This document shows, piece after piece, positions 1 to 10,076 of a stretch of DNA of 45,835 nucleotides. The first letter of the stretch is position 1; each line of letters starts with the position of its first letter. The position numbers and the translations under genes were made by a program. Source of the DNA: Patescibacteria group bacterium UBA6164 (lineage in GTDB: Bacteria; Patescibacteriota; Gracilibacteria; BD1-5; UBA6164); the NCBI GenBank assembly GCA_002422305.1, contig DIUG01000049.1:1-45835 (forward strand), given 5' to 3'. A model generated the notes under the pieces. The model did not search any database. It had not been told where the DNA came from and saw nothing but the letters and a program-made list of their open reading frames with translations.

Positions 1-170
1 TTCAAAAACATTAAAAACTCAAAAAATTTAGGTCAATACTTTATTAAACTCGTCTTGATCAGTATAAAAGTAATACAGCATATTTTTTTATACTAAATAT
101 ACTATAATAATTATTTAATAAAAGTTATAGTAGAGTTAACTGCTTCATAAAAAGTAAGAATTGATGAAAT

Positions 171-207
171 AAAAAAGTAAAAGTTTTTTTTAAACTTTTA
201 CTTTTTT
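171..207. terminator. Bidirectional hairpin terminator
   Basis: A 16-bp perfect inverted repeat (171-186 against 192-207, loop of 5) is flanked by A-runs on one side and T-runs on the other, so it can terminate in either direction. It lies about 85 bp past the stop of the minus-strand secreted-protein gene ending at 293. The rest of 1-292 holds no gene I can support. Confidence 0.6.
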
Positions 208-292
208 ATTTTGTTAGTAATTATATGTTTTAGTATTTACAATTTTATATAAAGGTAAATACTTATAATAATAGTTTTATTTTTACTTATTA

Positions 293-2515
293 TTAATATG
301 ATAAACTACATTTAGATAAAGGTAAAAATCTAGAACCATCACAAGTATTATTATTTAAATACCATGCACCACATTTATTAGTATCCCGTACTTCCAATGT
401 AGTAGGACAATTATCAATTGTATTACAATCTAATCATCATACAGATCAACCATATTTAGTATCTGAATACCAACATATTTTTTGTGGAACTAATGTCCAT
501 TGTGCATAATATGTTACATTTGCTGTTACTACTGTACTTGTTGTTATTTGTGTTCATCAACTTGTTGCAGTAAACCATCCATTAAATGTATATCAAGTTC
601 TTGTTGGATTACTTGGTAATGTTCATACCGCTGTATTATATGCTACACTCTTACTTGTTGGACTATGTCAGCTTCATAAGTTTCAATCAAATGTTACTGT
701 ATATTGATTTGTTGGTACTGGTGTTGTTGTTTCAGTCCCTAGTAAAATACAATCTAAAGTTGCATCAAGTGTACAATAATTTTCTGTAGGTGTCGGTGTT
801 ACACAAACTCCATTTTCTAATACTTGTGGTGATGTACATGTTATTGGTTCTGGTGTTGGTGCTACATAAACTCAAGCTTCTTTAACAACACATCAAACAC
901 TATGTCAAGGTATACAATAAGCTAGACAAGCAGGAGTAGATGAAGGAAATAATTTTCAATTAACTCAATCTTGAATTACGACTTCAACTCATCAAACAGT
1001 CGCTTTACAAACTGTACTTGCTGTTTCACATTGATTAGTATTTGGATTCCATTCTTTTCAAGAAGGACATCAACTAGCACATTCACTATCTGTAGGAAAA
1101 GGTCCTAAAGTATCACATCTATATTGCATAAATTCTCAAGTACTAGGATGTACTCAACTTGGTGCAGTCCAAATTCTTCATCAAGATACACTTCAAGTAC
1201 ATTGTCATGTTAAAGATCAATTATAATTACTACATTCATTAGGACTTAATGACTCTATTTGTTCAAATGCTCTAATATTTCATTGAAGAGTATAGTTTCT
1301 CCAAATAGTAGAATTATTTGTTATTGCTGGTGTAAATCATCAAATCGTAGTAGTTCAATTTAAAGAAGTAGTAGTTAGATCCCCACTTAATTGTAATTTC
1401 ACAGTTGAGTTATCTATATTTATAGTTCTTCATAATGGTAAAATTCCAAATGTAGAAGTGTTAGGGTCTAAAATAGTTCAATTACTCTTAGATCTAGCCA
1501 TATCTTTTACAAGTACTGCTATAGAGTTTTTTCATTCTCATAAACATTTATCAAGTCTATTTTTATCAAATTTTGATAACAATCAAGGTTGTCCATTGAA
1601 AGAACCACCTGATATATTTAATGAATATGGTATAGTAAAACCATTTTTTTGGTTTGAATTAATCCAAGTACCGTCAGCTCTAATAATTGAAGCAATATTT
1701 TGATTTGGTATTTGATAAGTAACTTTACAAGTTCAAATTTGTATTTGTACTTCTCATATTCAAGAAACATCTCAAGGAATAGTTATAGTAAGTCATTTTA
1801 ATAAGTCTTCTTGTCCAGTAATATTACTATTTTTTGATTTATAAAATTCACATCCAGGATTTTCATCTGCTTTATAAGTATATCATTCTCATCTATACTT
1901 TTTTATATTACACCATTTACTAATATTGTCAACAAAAACATTTTGAACTATAGGATTTATAGATCCTGTTAGAACTGAATTATCAGCTGTTGCATATCTT
2001 CATTGTAAATAACAACTAGAAGAATTACTTGAAGTGGTAGATGTGTCATTTCTTCATAATTGATCAATGTTATCAACTCTAAAATTTATTGCATTATATC
2101 AAACAGCTGTACAACTTCAAGGATTACATGAGTCAGAAGAACAACCAACTCATCAAGTAATTATAGCAGATGTTCATCTCATTGAAACACTACATGAATT
2201 ATATTGATCATTATCTAAATAATAATATCATGCAGAATAAAAATATCAAGTAGTTATTTTTGAACTATATCATGTACAAGTTGCAGTGCCTGATTCACAT
2301 GTAGGAAGGGGTGGTGTACATTCCCCTTCAGGCGGTGCAATACAAGTGTAGGATTTTAACCACCTAGTTGTATAATTAGAATTATTACTATTACATGATC
2401 AAGCTACATTATATGGAGGAGATATTGTAATCGTCCCAGGTACTACTCATGCATAAGTAGTTAAAGATATAAAAAATATACTGATAAACAAAATGAATTT
2501 TATGTATTTTAACAT
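293..2515 (-). CDS. Large secreted protein with InlB B-repeat
   Basis: 740 residues when TGA is read as Gly; the standard code shatters it into fragments. It opens with a lysine-containing signal peptide (MLKYIKFILFISIFF, hydrophobic to about residue 20, ending near TTYA). The long middle part is Cys-, Ser-, Asn- and Gly-rich with many paired cysteines, suggesting disulfide-stabilised extracellular folds. Near the C-terminus, roughly residues 610-680, is a clear InlB/Listeria-Bacteroides B-repeat: YTVTFDGSG, then TGYTFNGWFT and VTYYAQW. Such repeats occur in cell-surface adhesins. A surface or host-contact role fits an episymbiotic lifestyle, but that is inference. A strong promoter lies directly upstream (2549-2577). 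Stop is TAA. Confidence 0.85.
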
Positions 2516-2548
2516 AATATTATGTACTTAAATAATAAATATAAGGGA

Positions 2549-2577
2549 AGTATATAATATATGATTTATTTTGTCAA
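2549..2577 (-). promoter_or_regulatory. Sigma70-type promoter of the InlB-repeat protein
   Basis: On the minus strand TTGACA (2577-2572) is followed, after a 17-bp spacer, by TATACT (2554-2549). The ATG at 2515 is about 27 bp downstream of the expected start of transcription. The downstream DsbD-like gene of the same strand stops at 2611, so the promoter gives this gene its own transcript. Confidence 0.7.
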
Positions 2578-2610
2578 AAAAATTAAGGGTTTTTATAAAT
2601 ATATAAAAAA

Positions 2611-3825
2611 TTATGAAATAATTGTTTTTAAGAAAGTAGGGTTAAATAAAAATAGATATCATAATATAATCATTATAATTCATCATATAGCTAAACAATA
2701 TCTAGTGTATTTTGTAGCTATTGATAAATAAGACATTGCATAAATAGCTATTCAGAATACAACAAGATCATCAACCATATAAAAAAATGTGTAAAGTAAT
2801 ATGTAGCTTTGTTTTTCAATGAAACTTATACTACTCATTTCTAATAATTTCGTAAATGCTTGAGGTATTCAAATAGAACATGCAAATTCTACTATATTTA
2901 CTGAAAAAGCTATTAAAATAGTTACAAAAAATACTCAAATTGTCATAGGTTTTGAGGCTATATATTTTATTTTATCTATTGTTTTTTTCTTTTGGTTTCA
3001 TGAAATAACTTTACATTCACCATCTTTATTTGTGAAAAATTCATATATAAAATATGATCATGCTCAAAGAGAAATCAATCATATTATAGGTGTTACTATA
3101 TTATCTAATTTTATGAAATCCCAAGTTTTATACCAAACATTTAGTATCATATAATACATTATAGCTTCAGCTATTATAAATACTCATGCAACTTGAATCA
3201 TTTTTTTTCTAGAACCAGTTTGTGATAATATAGAGATAAACATTATTAAAACCCACATAGCACAAGGATTAAATCAATCAATAAATCATAATACAGATGC
3301 TAAAAATAATAGGGAATAGTCTTTTAGATTAATTATTCATAAAAAAGGTATTTTTACTTCTAGCTTTGTAGTTTCGGGTTTTATACAAACTCAATTTGAA
3401 TCACATGTTCAATCGGTAGTTGTTTTATTATCTATTCATTCAAAATTTTCAAAATAACTACTTTTTTCTAGTTTATTAGCTAATTCAATAATATCTTTTC
3501 ATGTAGTATCATCACTTTGATATCATTCAATTAGATTTTTTCAAATAAGTATTATTGGAGTTACTTTTGATATGTTATTTTTAGTAGTGAAATCATCAAA
3601 AAGTTTAGCATTTTCTGTTTCATTTATATCATAGATTTTTGCACTTACTCAAGAAAAAGATGATTTATTTTCTTCTAAAAAATTACTTAATTTAATACAA
3701 TGAACACAATTATCACGAGAAAATATAGAAAATTCTATATTTTCATTATTAGTATCAGCATTTACATATACTGTAAAATGAAAAGAACTTAATATAACCA
3801 TTAGTAGCAATAATATTTTTTTCAT
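2611..3825 (-). CDS. Glutaredoxin/thioredoxin-CcdA (DsbD-type) fusion membrane protein
   Basis: 404 residues. An N-terminal signal or anchor segment (1-22) is followed by a thioredoxin-fold domain with redox motif CVHC at residues 40-43. A Cys pair lies in the linker (TCDSNGVC). From about residue 170 come six or so hydrophobic helices resembling the DsbD/CcdA transmembrane domain, with the family cysteines in FNPCAMW and VEFACSIGIPQAF. DsbD-type proteins carry electrons across the membrane to exported thiol proteins. The order here, thioredoxin first and CcdA second, joins donor and transporter in one chain. The job fits with the Cys-rich exported proteins in this window. It follows the mraY-RNHCP pair on the same strand, about 104 bp further, with a hairpin between. 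Confidence 0.85.
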
Positions 3826-3862
3826 ATTTTTAAGTTTAGTATTTATAATATATTTATAGCCT

Positions 3863-3886
3863 CTTTCCCTTAGGCTTAAGGGAAAG
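3863..3886. repeat. Palindromic repeat (CTTTCCCTT/AAGGGAAAG hairpin)
   Basis: CTTTCCCTT and AAGGGAAAG are separated by 6 bases. It lies between the RNHCP gene and the DsbD-like gene. The same CCTTCCCTT..AAGGGAAGG type of hairpin recurs at 6104-6175 and, with changed bases, at 18481-18547, so this is a dispersed small palindromic repeat and not only a terminator. Confidence 0.6.
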
Positions 3887-3929
3887 AATTAGGCCTTTAG
3901 ATGTCATCTTGTGGACAAGTTAGGGTTAT

Positions 3930-4244
3930 TTATAGTCTTGAATTATTCAGTTTTTTTATAAAATCTATATAATTATCATCAGGAGCTATTTTATTTAATA
4001 TTTCTTTATTACATTTAGTACATTTATGTTTTATCATCCATCATTTATTTTTTTTATGATCTATTCAAAAAGGATTCATTAATCACATACAGTCAGATAA
4101 TCTATCTCATGGAAAATCTTTATCTAAATGTTTACTATAAAGACAATTAGGACAATGGTTTCTAGCACTACCATTTGGATGTTTATCTATAGTTTTATTA
4201 CAGTTTTCACAAGTAAAACTTTCATTTATCATTTTAAAAGTCAT
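3930..4244 (-). CDS. RNHCP domain zinc-ribbon protein
   Basis: 104 residues from the ATG at 4244. The signature is FTCENC, then SARNHCPNC at about residues 27-35, which is the RNHCP domain. A second CxxC pair occurs in KCTKC, so two Cys knuckles probably bind zinc. RNHCP proteins are small conserved bacterial proteins of unknown function. I chose the start at 4244 because it is 2 bases after the mraY stop and gives the usual short lead before the first CxxC. An upstream in-frame ATG at 4307 would add 21 residues but would overlap mraY by 61 bp. Translational coupling to mraY is likely. Confidence 0.85.
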
Positions 4245-4246
4245 TT

Positions 4247-5311
4247 TTATTTTTGTAATATATAAATAATAATTCATATAACGGAAGTAATTATTCATAT
4301 TAACCATAATCTAAAGACTACATTTTCTTCCGGCCGTCATATTGCTTCTAAATGATGATGATAAGGTGCTATTTTGAAAACTTTTTTTCAATTTCTTAAT
4401 TTTTTACTAGTTAATTGTATTATTACACTTAGAGTTTCTAATATAAATATGGTTCAAATAATAAATAGTACAAATAATGTGTTTGTGATCATTGCAAGTA
4501 ATCATAATGTTGCTCAAAGTGATAAACTTCATACATCTCACATATATATTTTAGCTGGTTTTACATTAAACCAAAGAAATGCTATTAATGATCAAACTAT
4601 AGTTATACACAATGTTGATAATAAAAATCTTCATTGATCAAAAGTGATATATGTATATATTCAGTATGAAAAAAGTAATAATCATCAAGCTAATCAATCT
4701 AATCAATCGGTTATATTTACACTATTTGCAGAAGAAATAATTACTATAATAAATAGTGGAATAAAATAATATCATATTTTTATAACTTCTCAAAAGGGGT
4801 TATTAATTCATTTTGTAAAATTTCATACTGAATCAGTTACATTCCATCATAGTTTATAATAAAACCAAAAAGCTCATAATGTAGCAAAAAATGTTAATCA
4901 TAACATTTTTACACTAGCAGATATTCATTTTGTTTTTCATATTCATTTAGCATTTAAATAATCATCTACAAATCATAAAAATCATACTGTTACAAGTGTA
5001 AATAATGGTAAATAAGTTTCACTCCTATCAAATAAAGAATTTTTTATAAAATCATATTCTTTTAATAATATAGTTATTATAACCATAAGAAGTACTATAA
5101 ATATAATTACAGCTCATCACATGGATGGTGTTCAAGTTTTTTTCTTATGAAGTTTTGCAAATTCTGTAGCCTTTCAAATAGTAGCTTCTTCTCTTATTTG
5201 TTTTCAAAGATTTAGATTTTTTATAAATTCTATAAATAGAGGAAAAATTAGTAAACCAACAGCAAATGTAGAAATTCAAAAGGTAAATATAGGTAATAAA
5301 TGTGAATTCAT
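4247..5311 (-). CDS. mraY: Phospho-N-acetylmuramoyl-pentapeptide transferase MraY
   Basis: 354 residues, the normal length for MraY, with about ten hydrophobic segments. It transfers phospho-MurNAc-pentapeptide from UDP to undecaprenyl phosphate to make lipid I at the inner face of the membrane. Visible family motifs are the catalytic FVDDYLNAKG (about residue 115), NSVNITDGLDGLAGG in the middle, and the C-terminal APYHHHLE followed by GRPEENVVFRLW. Many of these glycines are TGA. The gene shows that this organism makes peptidoglycan. No other mur gene is next to it in the window. It heads a short minus-strand unit with the RNHCP gene. Confidence 0.97.
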
Positions 5312-5431
5312 CAATTTAATTTAAAATTAAGTAACGATAGTTTAAGAAAAACTATAGTTTTTACAAGTTTACTTTACAAAAAAAATAAAGCAATTAAACT
5401 CTTATAAAATTTTATAAGATAAATTTATTAT

Positions 5432-6064
5432 ATGGAATTAGTTAAAATTATAATTACAGATTTACAAGAATACATTGATTTGATATCAAAAAGATTTAAT
5501 TTAAAAAAAATAAAAGATATTTCTTTTTGATGAGATATTTATGAAGGGGAGAGAACTACTGATGATTGAAAAGAAAAAATAATTTTGGTTTTAACTTGAT
5601 TATCAAAAATAGATATAGATAATAATATGAACTATATTTTAGAAAATTATATACCAAATAAAATAATTAATATTTGAATTGCTTGAAATTTAGACAAAAT
5701 TGATTTGAAAAGTTGAGATATTATTTTACCAAATACTTTTATAGATGAAAAAAAAAATGAGGCTTTATTTTTAAATAATGCCATTTGAAGTTTTTATGAT
5801 TTAAATACATTTTGATTAATTTTAAATTGAATATGTTTGAGTTGAGATAAATTATTTTTAGAATATGAGGAAAATCTAGATTTTTCTATTGATAATTGAA
5901 TAGATATATATGATAATATAGCTTTTTCTATTTTATCAATAGCAAGTAAAAATTCTTTATTAGAAAATTGTTTAGTTATAAAATGAATAACTAATGATTT
6001 AGAAATTGATAATAAAAATTTTATAATAGAGAATAGTGTAAATATTTTAGAATTAATATTATAG
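5432..6064 (+). CDS. Nucleoside phosphorylase/nucleosidase-like protein (PNP-UDP family)
   Basis: 210 residues, slightly short for MTA/SAH nucleosidases (about 230). The segment ILVLTGLSKID followed by IINIGIAGNLDKIDLKSGDI matches the ligand-binding core of the PNP/UDP phosphorylase superfamily (IGIAG then GD). The later AFSILSIASKN..VIKGITND resembles the family's helix and SD motif near the catalytic Asp. The usual DMEGAA box is altered to something like IYDNIAFS, so activity cannot be assumed. A futalosine, adenosylhomocysteine or purine salvage role would suit a reduced genome, but the substrate is not visible. Stop is TAG. Divergent from mraY. Confidence 0.6.
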
Positions 6065-6103
6065 TATAATATTTTTTGTTTAATAATAATTAACCCATCC
6101 CAA

Positions 6104-6175
6104 CCTTCCCTTAAGTCTAAGGGAAGGAGTAGAACAAATTAAAATGTAGCCCCTTGCCCTTATTTAAGGGAAAGG
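6104..6175. repeat. Double palindromic repeat element
   Basis: Two hairpins in tandem: CCTTCCCTT/AAGGGAAGG at 6104-6127 and CCCTT..AAGGG at 6151-6175, inside an outer inverted pair (TAACCC near 6091 and GGGTTA near 6186). The same double-hairpin layout, including the trailing AAAGGATTCAGG, is found at 18481-18556. It fills the gap between two convergent genes (6065-6242). The element's right flank (6214-6234) resembles the terminal repeat of the MITE-like element at 10077-10438. Confidence 0.65.
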
Positions 6176-6242
6176 ATTCAGGTTAGGGTTAATAAGAAAT
6201 CCTTAATTTATCTAATATATTTTCGGTTGATAGTATAATATT

Positions 6243-6926
6243 TTAATATTTTTCGAAATATATATTATTTTCACTTATTCAAATTTGTATTAATTTTTTT
6301 ATAGATGATTCTATCATATTTGGAGTTCAGCATATATAAAATTCATCAAACTTATTTATAATATTTTCTTTATTTATATAATCTGTTACATATCATTTAT
6401 TTGTTCATTTTAAATCATCTCTACTTAAAAATATTTCATAACTAAAATTTATATTTTTTTCTTTAATTAATTCTAATTCATCAATATAAAATAAATCTTT
6501 TTCTTCTCTTACTCAAAAAATAAGTTTTAATTTAAGATTTTTATTTGTATTTATAGATCAAATTATTTGGTTATATAAAGGTACAAATCAAGTACCAGTT
6601 CAAATAAATAATTTATTATTTGTATTTTCTTTTAGTATAAAATGTCATGCAGGTCAAACTCATTTCAATATTTCTCAAATATTTAAATCACATATAAATT
6701 TACTTCATCATCTTCATCATTCATTTAATTCCCGTTTTTTTATTATAAGTATAATATTTTTTCATTCTATTTTTAATATAGAATAAGCTCTTCATCAAAT
6801 TTTATCTATTAAAAATGTGATAAATTGTCATGGTTTTATTTCTAACTCTTTTTCTCATTTAAATACCAATTCAAATACATCATTAGTTAGATTTTTTTTA
6901 TTTATTAGTTCAAATTTTTGTATCAT
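6243..6926 (-). CDS. Ferredoxin-NADP reductase-like FAD/NAD(P)-binding oxidoreductase
   Basis: 227 residues, the size of a minimal ferredoxin-reductase module. The N-terminal half is a FAD-binding barrel with GQFITF and GGRAYSI, the latter like the R-x-Y-S flavin motif. The second half is the NAD-binding fold with GTGTGFVPLY, and near the end CGTPNMIESSIKKL, the CG-x-P..M motif that ends this family. It therefore should pass electrons between NAD(P)H and a small carrier. No 2Fe-2S cysteine cluster (as in PyrK) is visible. The partner is unknown. It could supply electrons to the thiol system of the DsbD-like protein, but this is speculation. Stop is TAA at 6243. Confidence 0.75.
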
Positions 6927-6986
6927 TTTTAAATTAATTACTAAATATTTTTATTATAATAATTGTTTTTTATTAAAATCAAAATA

Positions 6987-7018
6987 AAAATCCCCATTAG
7001 TATATAATGGGGGAGTTT
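6987..7018 (-). terminator. Rho-independent terminator after the 60-residue basic protein
   Basis: On the minus strand CCCCCATTA pairs with TAATGGGG across a short AT loop and is followed by TTTTTATTTTG. It starts right after the stop codon of the small gene at 7020, which supports that gene as a real transcription unit. Confidence 0.8.
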
Positions 7019-7019
7019 G

Positions 7020-7202
7020 TTATTCTTCTAATAATTTATTTAAAAGAATTATTTTGTTATATTTATTTTTTATTTTCTTTTTTAGTTTTATAGAAATTTT
7101 TTTATTATTTTTATTAAAATGTTCTTTTACTAGAACAAGTATTTCTAATTTTTCTTTTTGTTTTTTTAATTTTTTTTTAATTTTTTCAATATTTTTATAC
7201 AT
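7020..7202 (-). CDS. Small basic coiled-coil protein, 60 residues
   Basis: The protein is about one third lysine (begins MYKNIEKIKKKLKKQKEKLE), strongly helical, and contains no TGA glycine at all. I do not recognise a family; a nucleic-acid or ribosome-associated role would suit the charge, but that is inference. Three things argue for a real, well-expressed gene: a perfect promoter (TTGACA, 16 bp, TATAAT on the minus strand), a strong Shine-Dalgarno GGAGGAG about 8 bases before the ATG (7210-7216 on the plus strand), and a terminator straight after the stop. Such a strong ribosome site is rare in this window, where most genes show only A/T before the ATG. Confidence 0.75.
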   Translation of the reverse strand: MYKNIEKIKKKLKKQKEKLEILVLVKEHFNKNNKKISIKLKKKIKNKYNKIILLNKLLEE

Positions 7203-7237
7203 TTTTGAACTCCTCCACAGTTATTTAAGATAATAAT

Positions 7238-7265
7238 ATTATATCAAAATACTTTATATTGTCAA
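7238..7265 (-). promoter_or_regulatory. Promoter of the 60-residue basic protein
   Basis: Minus strand TTGACA (7265-7260), 16-bp spacer, TATAAT (7243-7238). Both hexamers are exact consensus, the best promoter in the window. Transcription should begin near 7231, giving a leader of about 30 bases that carries GGAGGAG. Confidence 0.8.
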
Positions 7266-7312
7266 TTTTTAGTTTATATAAATACCTAGTTTATATAAAT
7301 AGAAGCTTTATT

Positions 7313-7340
7313 TTGACATAATACTAAAACTAAATATATA
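7313..7340 (+). promoter_or_regulatory. Promoter of trpS
   Basis: TTGACA at 7313-7318, 16-bp spacer, TATATA at 7335-7340; start codon at 7371. Immediately upstream lies a direct repeat of AGTTTATATAAATA (two copies in 7270-7300), possibly an AT-rich upstream element shared by the divergent promoters. Confidence 0.6.
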
Positions 7341-7370
7341 TATTATAATTTATTAAATAAAAAAAATCTT

Positions 7371-8507
7371 ATGGGAAAAAATGAAAATCCAAAATTGCAT
7401 AATAATAATAATATAAAAAAACATGTAATTAATGGTATTGATGATTTAAATAATAAAGTATGAGATAAAGTTTTAACATGTATTACTTGAATGAGACCTA
7501 GTTGAAGATTACATTTATGACATTATAAATGAGCTTTAGAAAATTGGTTGAAATTACAAGAGAATCCAAATATTAAAAATAATTTTTTGATTGCTGATTA
7601 TCAAGTTTTATGAGATCATTTATGAGATACTGATAAACTAAGAGCTTCGGTAATAGATATGGTTATTGATTGGTTAGCAGTTTGATTAGATCCTCAAAAG
7701 TCAAATTTTATAATACAAAGTTATGTTCCAGAATTTGCTGAACTATTTAATTTATTAACTATGTTTACCCCTTATAGTGTAGCAATGAATAATCCAACAC
7801 TAAAAGATGAAATAAAAAAAATAGAAAATAGACAAGAGTTAGAAAAAAATTGAATTTCTCTATGATTTATAAATTATCCTGTAAGTCAAGTTGCAGATAT
7901 AATGTTACCGTATTGAGAAATAGTTCCAGTTTGAGAAGATCAAATTCCACATATAGAATTATCAAGAAAAGTAATAAAAAAAGTAAATACAATGTATGGA
8001 ACAAATTTCCCATTACCATTAGCAATGATTTCTGAAATATCTAGACTTGTTTGAACAGATTGAAATGATAAAATGAGTAAAAGTTTATGAAATACTATTT
8101 ATTTAACAGCAACTTTAAAAGAAATAAAAGATTGAGTAAATAGTATGTATACAGATCCATGAAAAATATCTATTAAGTCTCCATGAAATATAGAAAATCA
8201 TGTAGTATTTAAATATTTAGATATATTTTATAATGATAAAGACCATATAGAAGAACTTAAAAAAAGATATATAGAGGGATGAGAAAATTCTGTTTGAGAT
8301 TGAGAATTAAAAAAAATATTAGTAGAAGTTTTGGAAAATTTAATATCTCCTATAAGAGAAAAAAGAGAATATTATAAACAAAATATGGATTTAGTAATAT
8401 CTTCAATAGAAGAATGAAGTGAAAATATGAGAGAAATATGACAAAAATTGTTAAAAGAATTAAAGGGAAAAATGGGAATATTAGATTATTGAAAAGAATT
8501 TAAATAA
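7371..8507 (+). CDS. trpS: Tryptophanyl-tRNA synthetase
   Basis: 378 residues, a class I aminoacyl-tRNA synthetase that charges tRNA-Trp. The N-terminal extension (about 35 residues, Asn-rich) precedes the Rossmann fold. The HIGH motif appears as PSGRLHLGHYKG (about residues 44-55, with TGA for the HIGH glycine) and the KMSKS loop as DKMSKSLGN (about 232-240). FLIADYQVLGDH and YPVSQVADIMLP are typical TrpS segments. In a code where UGA means glycine, UGG is the only tryptophan codon; tryptophan is rare but present in the proteins here. It is followed after 60 bp by polA and has its own promoter. Confidence 0.96.
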
Positions 8508-8567
8508 TAGACTTGTTCGTTTTTTTATTTGAGTATAATAAATAAAATTAAAATTTTATAAATAATT

Positions 8568-10013
8568 ATGATTAAAAAGATATATTTAATAGATTGAAAT
8601 TCATTTATTTACCGTATGTTTTTTGCTCTACCAGAATTTGCTACAAAGGATTGAAAAATAGTAAATGCAATTTTTGGTATGGCTAAATTCTTTGTAAATA
8701 GCTTAGTTAAACAAAGACCAGATTATTTAATTTTCATAAAAGATGCTAAATGAGAAAATTTTCGTCATAAATTATATTCTGATTATAAAGCTACGAGGGA
8801 TAAGATGCCAGATAATTTAAGAACTCAAATATGAGATATAGAAAAAATGATAAAAATGATGTGAATAGATATAGTAGAAGTAGATTGATATGAGGCTGAT
8901 GATGTTATTGGAACTTTAGCAAATAAATTATGAGAAGATAAAGAAAATCAAATATTTATACTTTCTTGAGATAAAGATTTATATAGTTTGATAACAGAAA
9001 ATGTATTTGTTTATGATACTATGAAAAGAATAGTTTTTACTCCTGATAAAGCAAAAGAAAAATTTGGTGTAGTTCCTGAAAAAATTATAGATTATTTATC
9101 TATTGTTTGAGATAAAGCAGATAATATTCCATGAATTGATTGATTTTGACCTAAAAAAGCTGTTGATTTGATAAATATTGTTTGAAGTATAGAAGATATT
9201 TATAATCTTATAGATGAATTAACTCTCCCTTTTTCAAAGGGATGACCACAAGGGCCTCCCGAAGGGGGAGGGATTAATATTTCCGAAAAAGAAATATATA
9301 ATATTTTAAAAGAAAAATACTCTGAAGAAAATACAAAAATAATTTTCTCGTGTTTTAAATGAAAAACATTTGAAAAATTAGTAAATTCAAAACAAGATGC
9401 TTTTTTAAGTAAACAATTAGCAACTATAGAGTTAAATATAGATTTAAATGATCATTTACTTATAGATGAAATTCCATGAGATTGAATAATAACAAAAAAA
9501 TTTCAGTTAAAAGATTTTAAATTTAATCCAGATAATTTATTAAATGAAGAAGTAAGAGAATATTTTAAAAAATTGGAATTTTTTAGTTTGATATGAGAGG
9601 TAGAAGATATTAAAATAAAAACTTGGAATGATTTATGACTAAAAGTAAAACTGATTCAAAAAAAGGAACAGTTAGATGAATTAATGAAATTAATTAAAAG
9701 TAGTTATATTAAAAAAATTTGTTTAGATACTGAAACTACTTCATTAGATATAATGGAAGCTGAACTTGTATGAATAAGTATTTATATAAATGATGATAAT
9801 ATTTATTATATAAATAGGTTACATAAATGAGAATCTATTTATGATGTTGATTTAAAAGAGTTTTTGGATAAATTATTAAGATTGGAAATATTAATAATAT
9901 GACATAATTTAAAATATGATTTAGAAATAATTGATTTATTTATAAATAAAGAAACAGTTAAGAATTTTATATATAAATGAAATATTTCTTGACAGATGAC
10001 TTTAGAAATATAG
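8568..10013 (+). CDS. polA: DNA polymerase I N-terminal part: 5'-3' exonuclease plus partial 3'-5' exonuclease
   Basis: 481 residues ending at TAG; full PolA is about 850-950. Residues 1-300 are the 5'-3' flap exonuclease with YLIDGNSFIYR, the metal-binding YEADDVIGTLA and FILSGDKDL, and the helix-hairpin-helix VGDKADNIPGIDGFGPKKA. From about residue 385 a DnaQ-like domain begins with LDTETTSLD (Exo I, Asp and Glu) and GHNLKYDLEI (Exo II), then stops 30 residues later. Exo III and the whole polymerase domain are missing, and none follows in any frame. The end lies 64 bp before a MITE-like element, suggesting loss by insertion or deletion. Residues about 219-237 are encoded by a palindromic repeat. 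The protein may still work in Okazaki-fragment processing. Confidence 0.9.
9224..9271. repeat. Palindromic repeat inserted in the polA reading frame
   Basis: CTCCCTTTTTCAAAGGGA (9224-9241) is followed by CCTCCCGAAGGGGGAGG (9255-9271). Both hairpins match the sequence families in the intergenic element at 10237-10354. Here they stay in frame and add the peptide LPFSKGGPQGPPEGGGIN. The stretch uses GGG and GGA for glycine, unlike the surrounding gene, which uses mostly TGA. It sits between the helix-hairpin-helix region and the next domain, probably a surface loop. Confidence 0.75.
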
Positions 10014-10033
10014 AATATTAGAACTAATCTATC

Positions 10034-10070
10034 TTTTAACTATTTCTTTTTTAAAAGGAAATAGTTAAAA
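10034..10070. terminator. Hairpin after truncated polA
   Basis: TTTTAACTATTTC pairs with GAAATAGTTAAAA across a T/A-rich loop, about 20 bp after the polA stop. It can act as a bidirectional terminator. Confidence 0.55.
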
Positions 10071-10076
10071 ATAAGC

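Noticed and set aside
4107..4307. Longer RNHCP protein starting at 4307
   Set aside because: It would overlap mraY by 61 bp and add residues that are just the mraY end in another frame; the ATG at 4244 directly after the mraY stop is more likely.
7371..8507. Many genes appearing as strings of fragments (pseudogenes)
   Set aside because: All interruptions are TGA codons at glycine positions; reading TGA as glycine restores full-length proteins with exact family motifs.
8568..10013. polA as a frameshifted full-length gene
   Set aside because: I looked in all frames after 10013 and found no polymerase motifs before htpX; the following sequence is hairpins and the MITE-like element.
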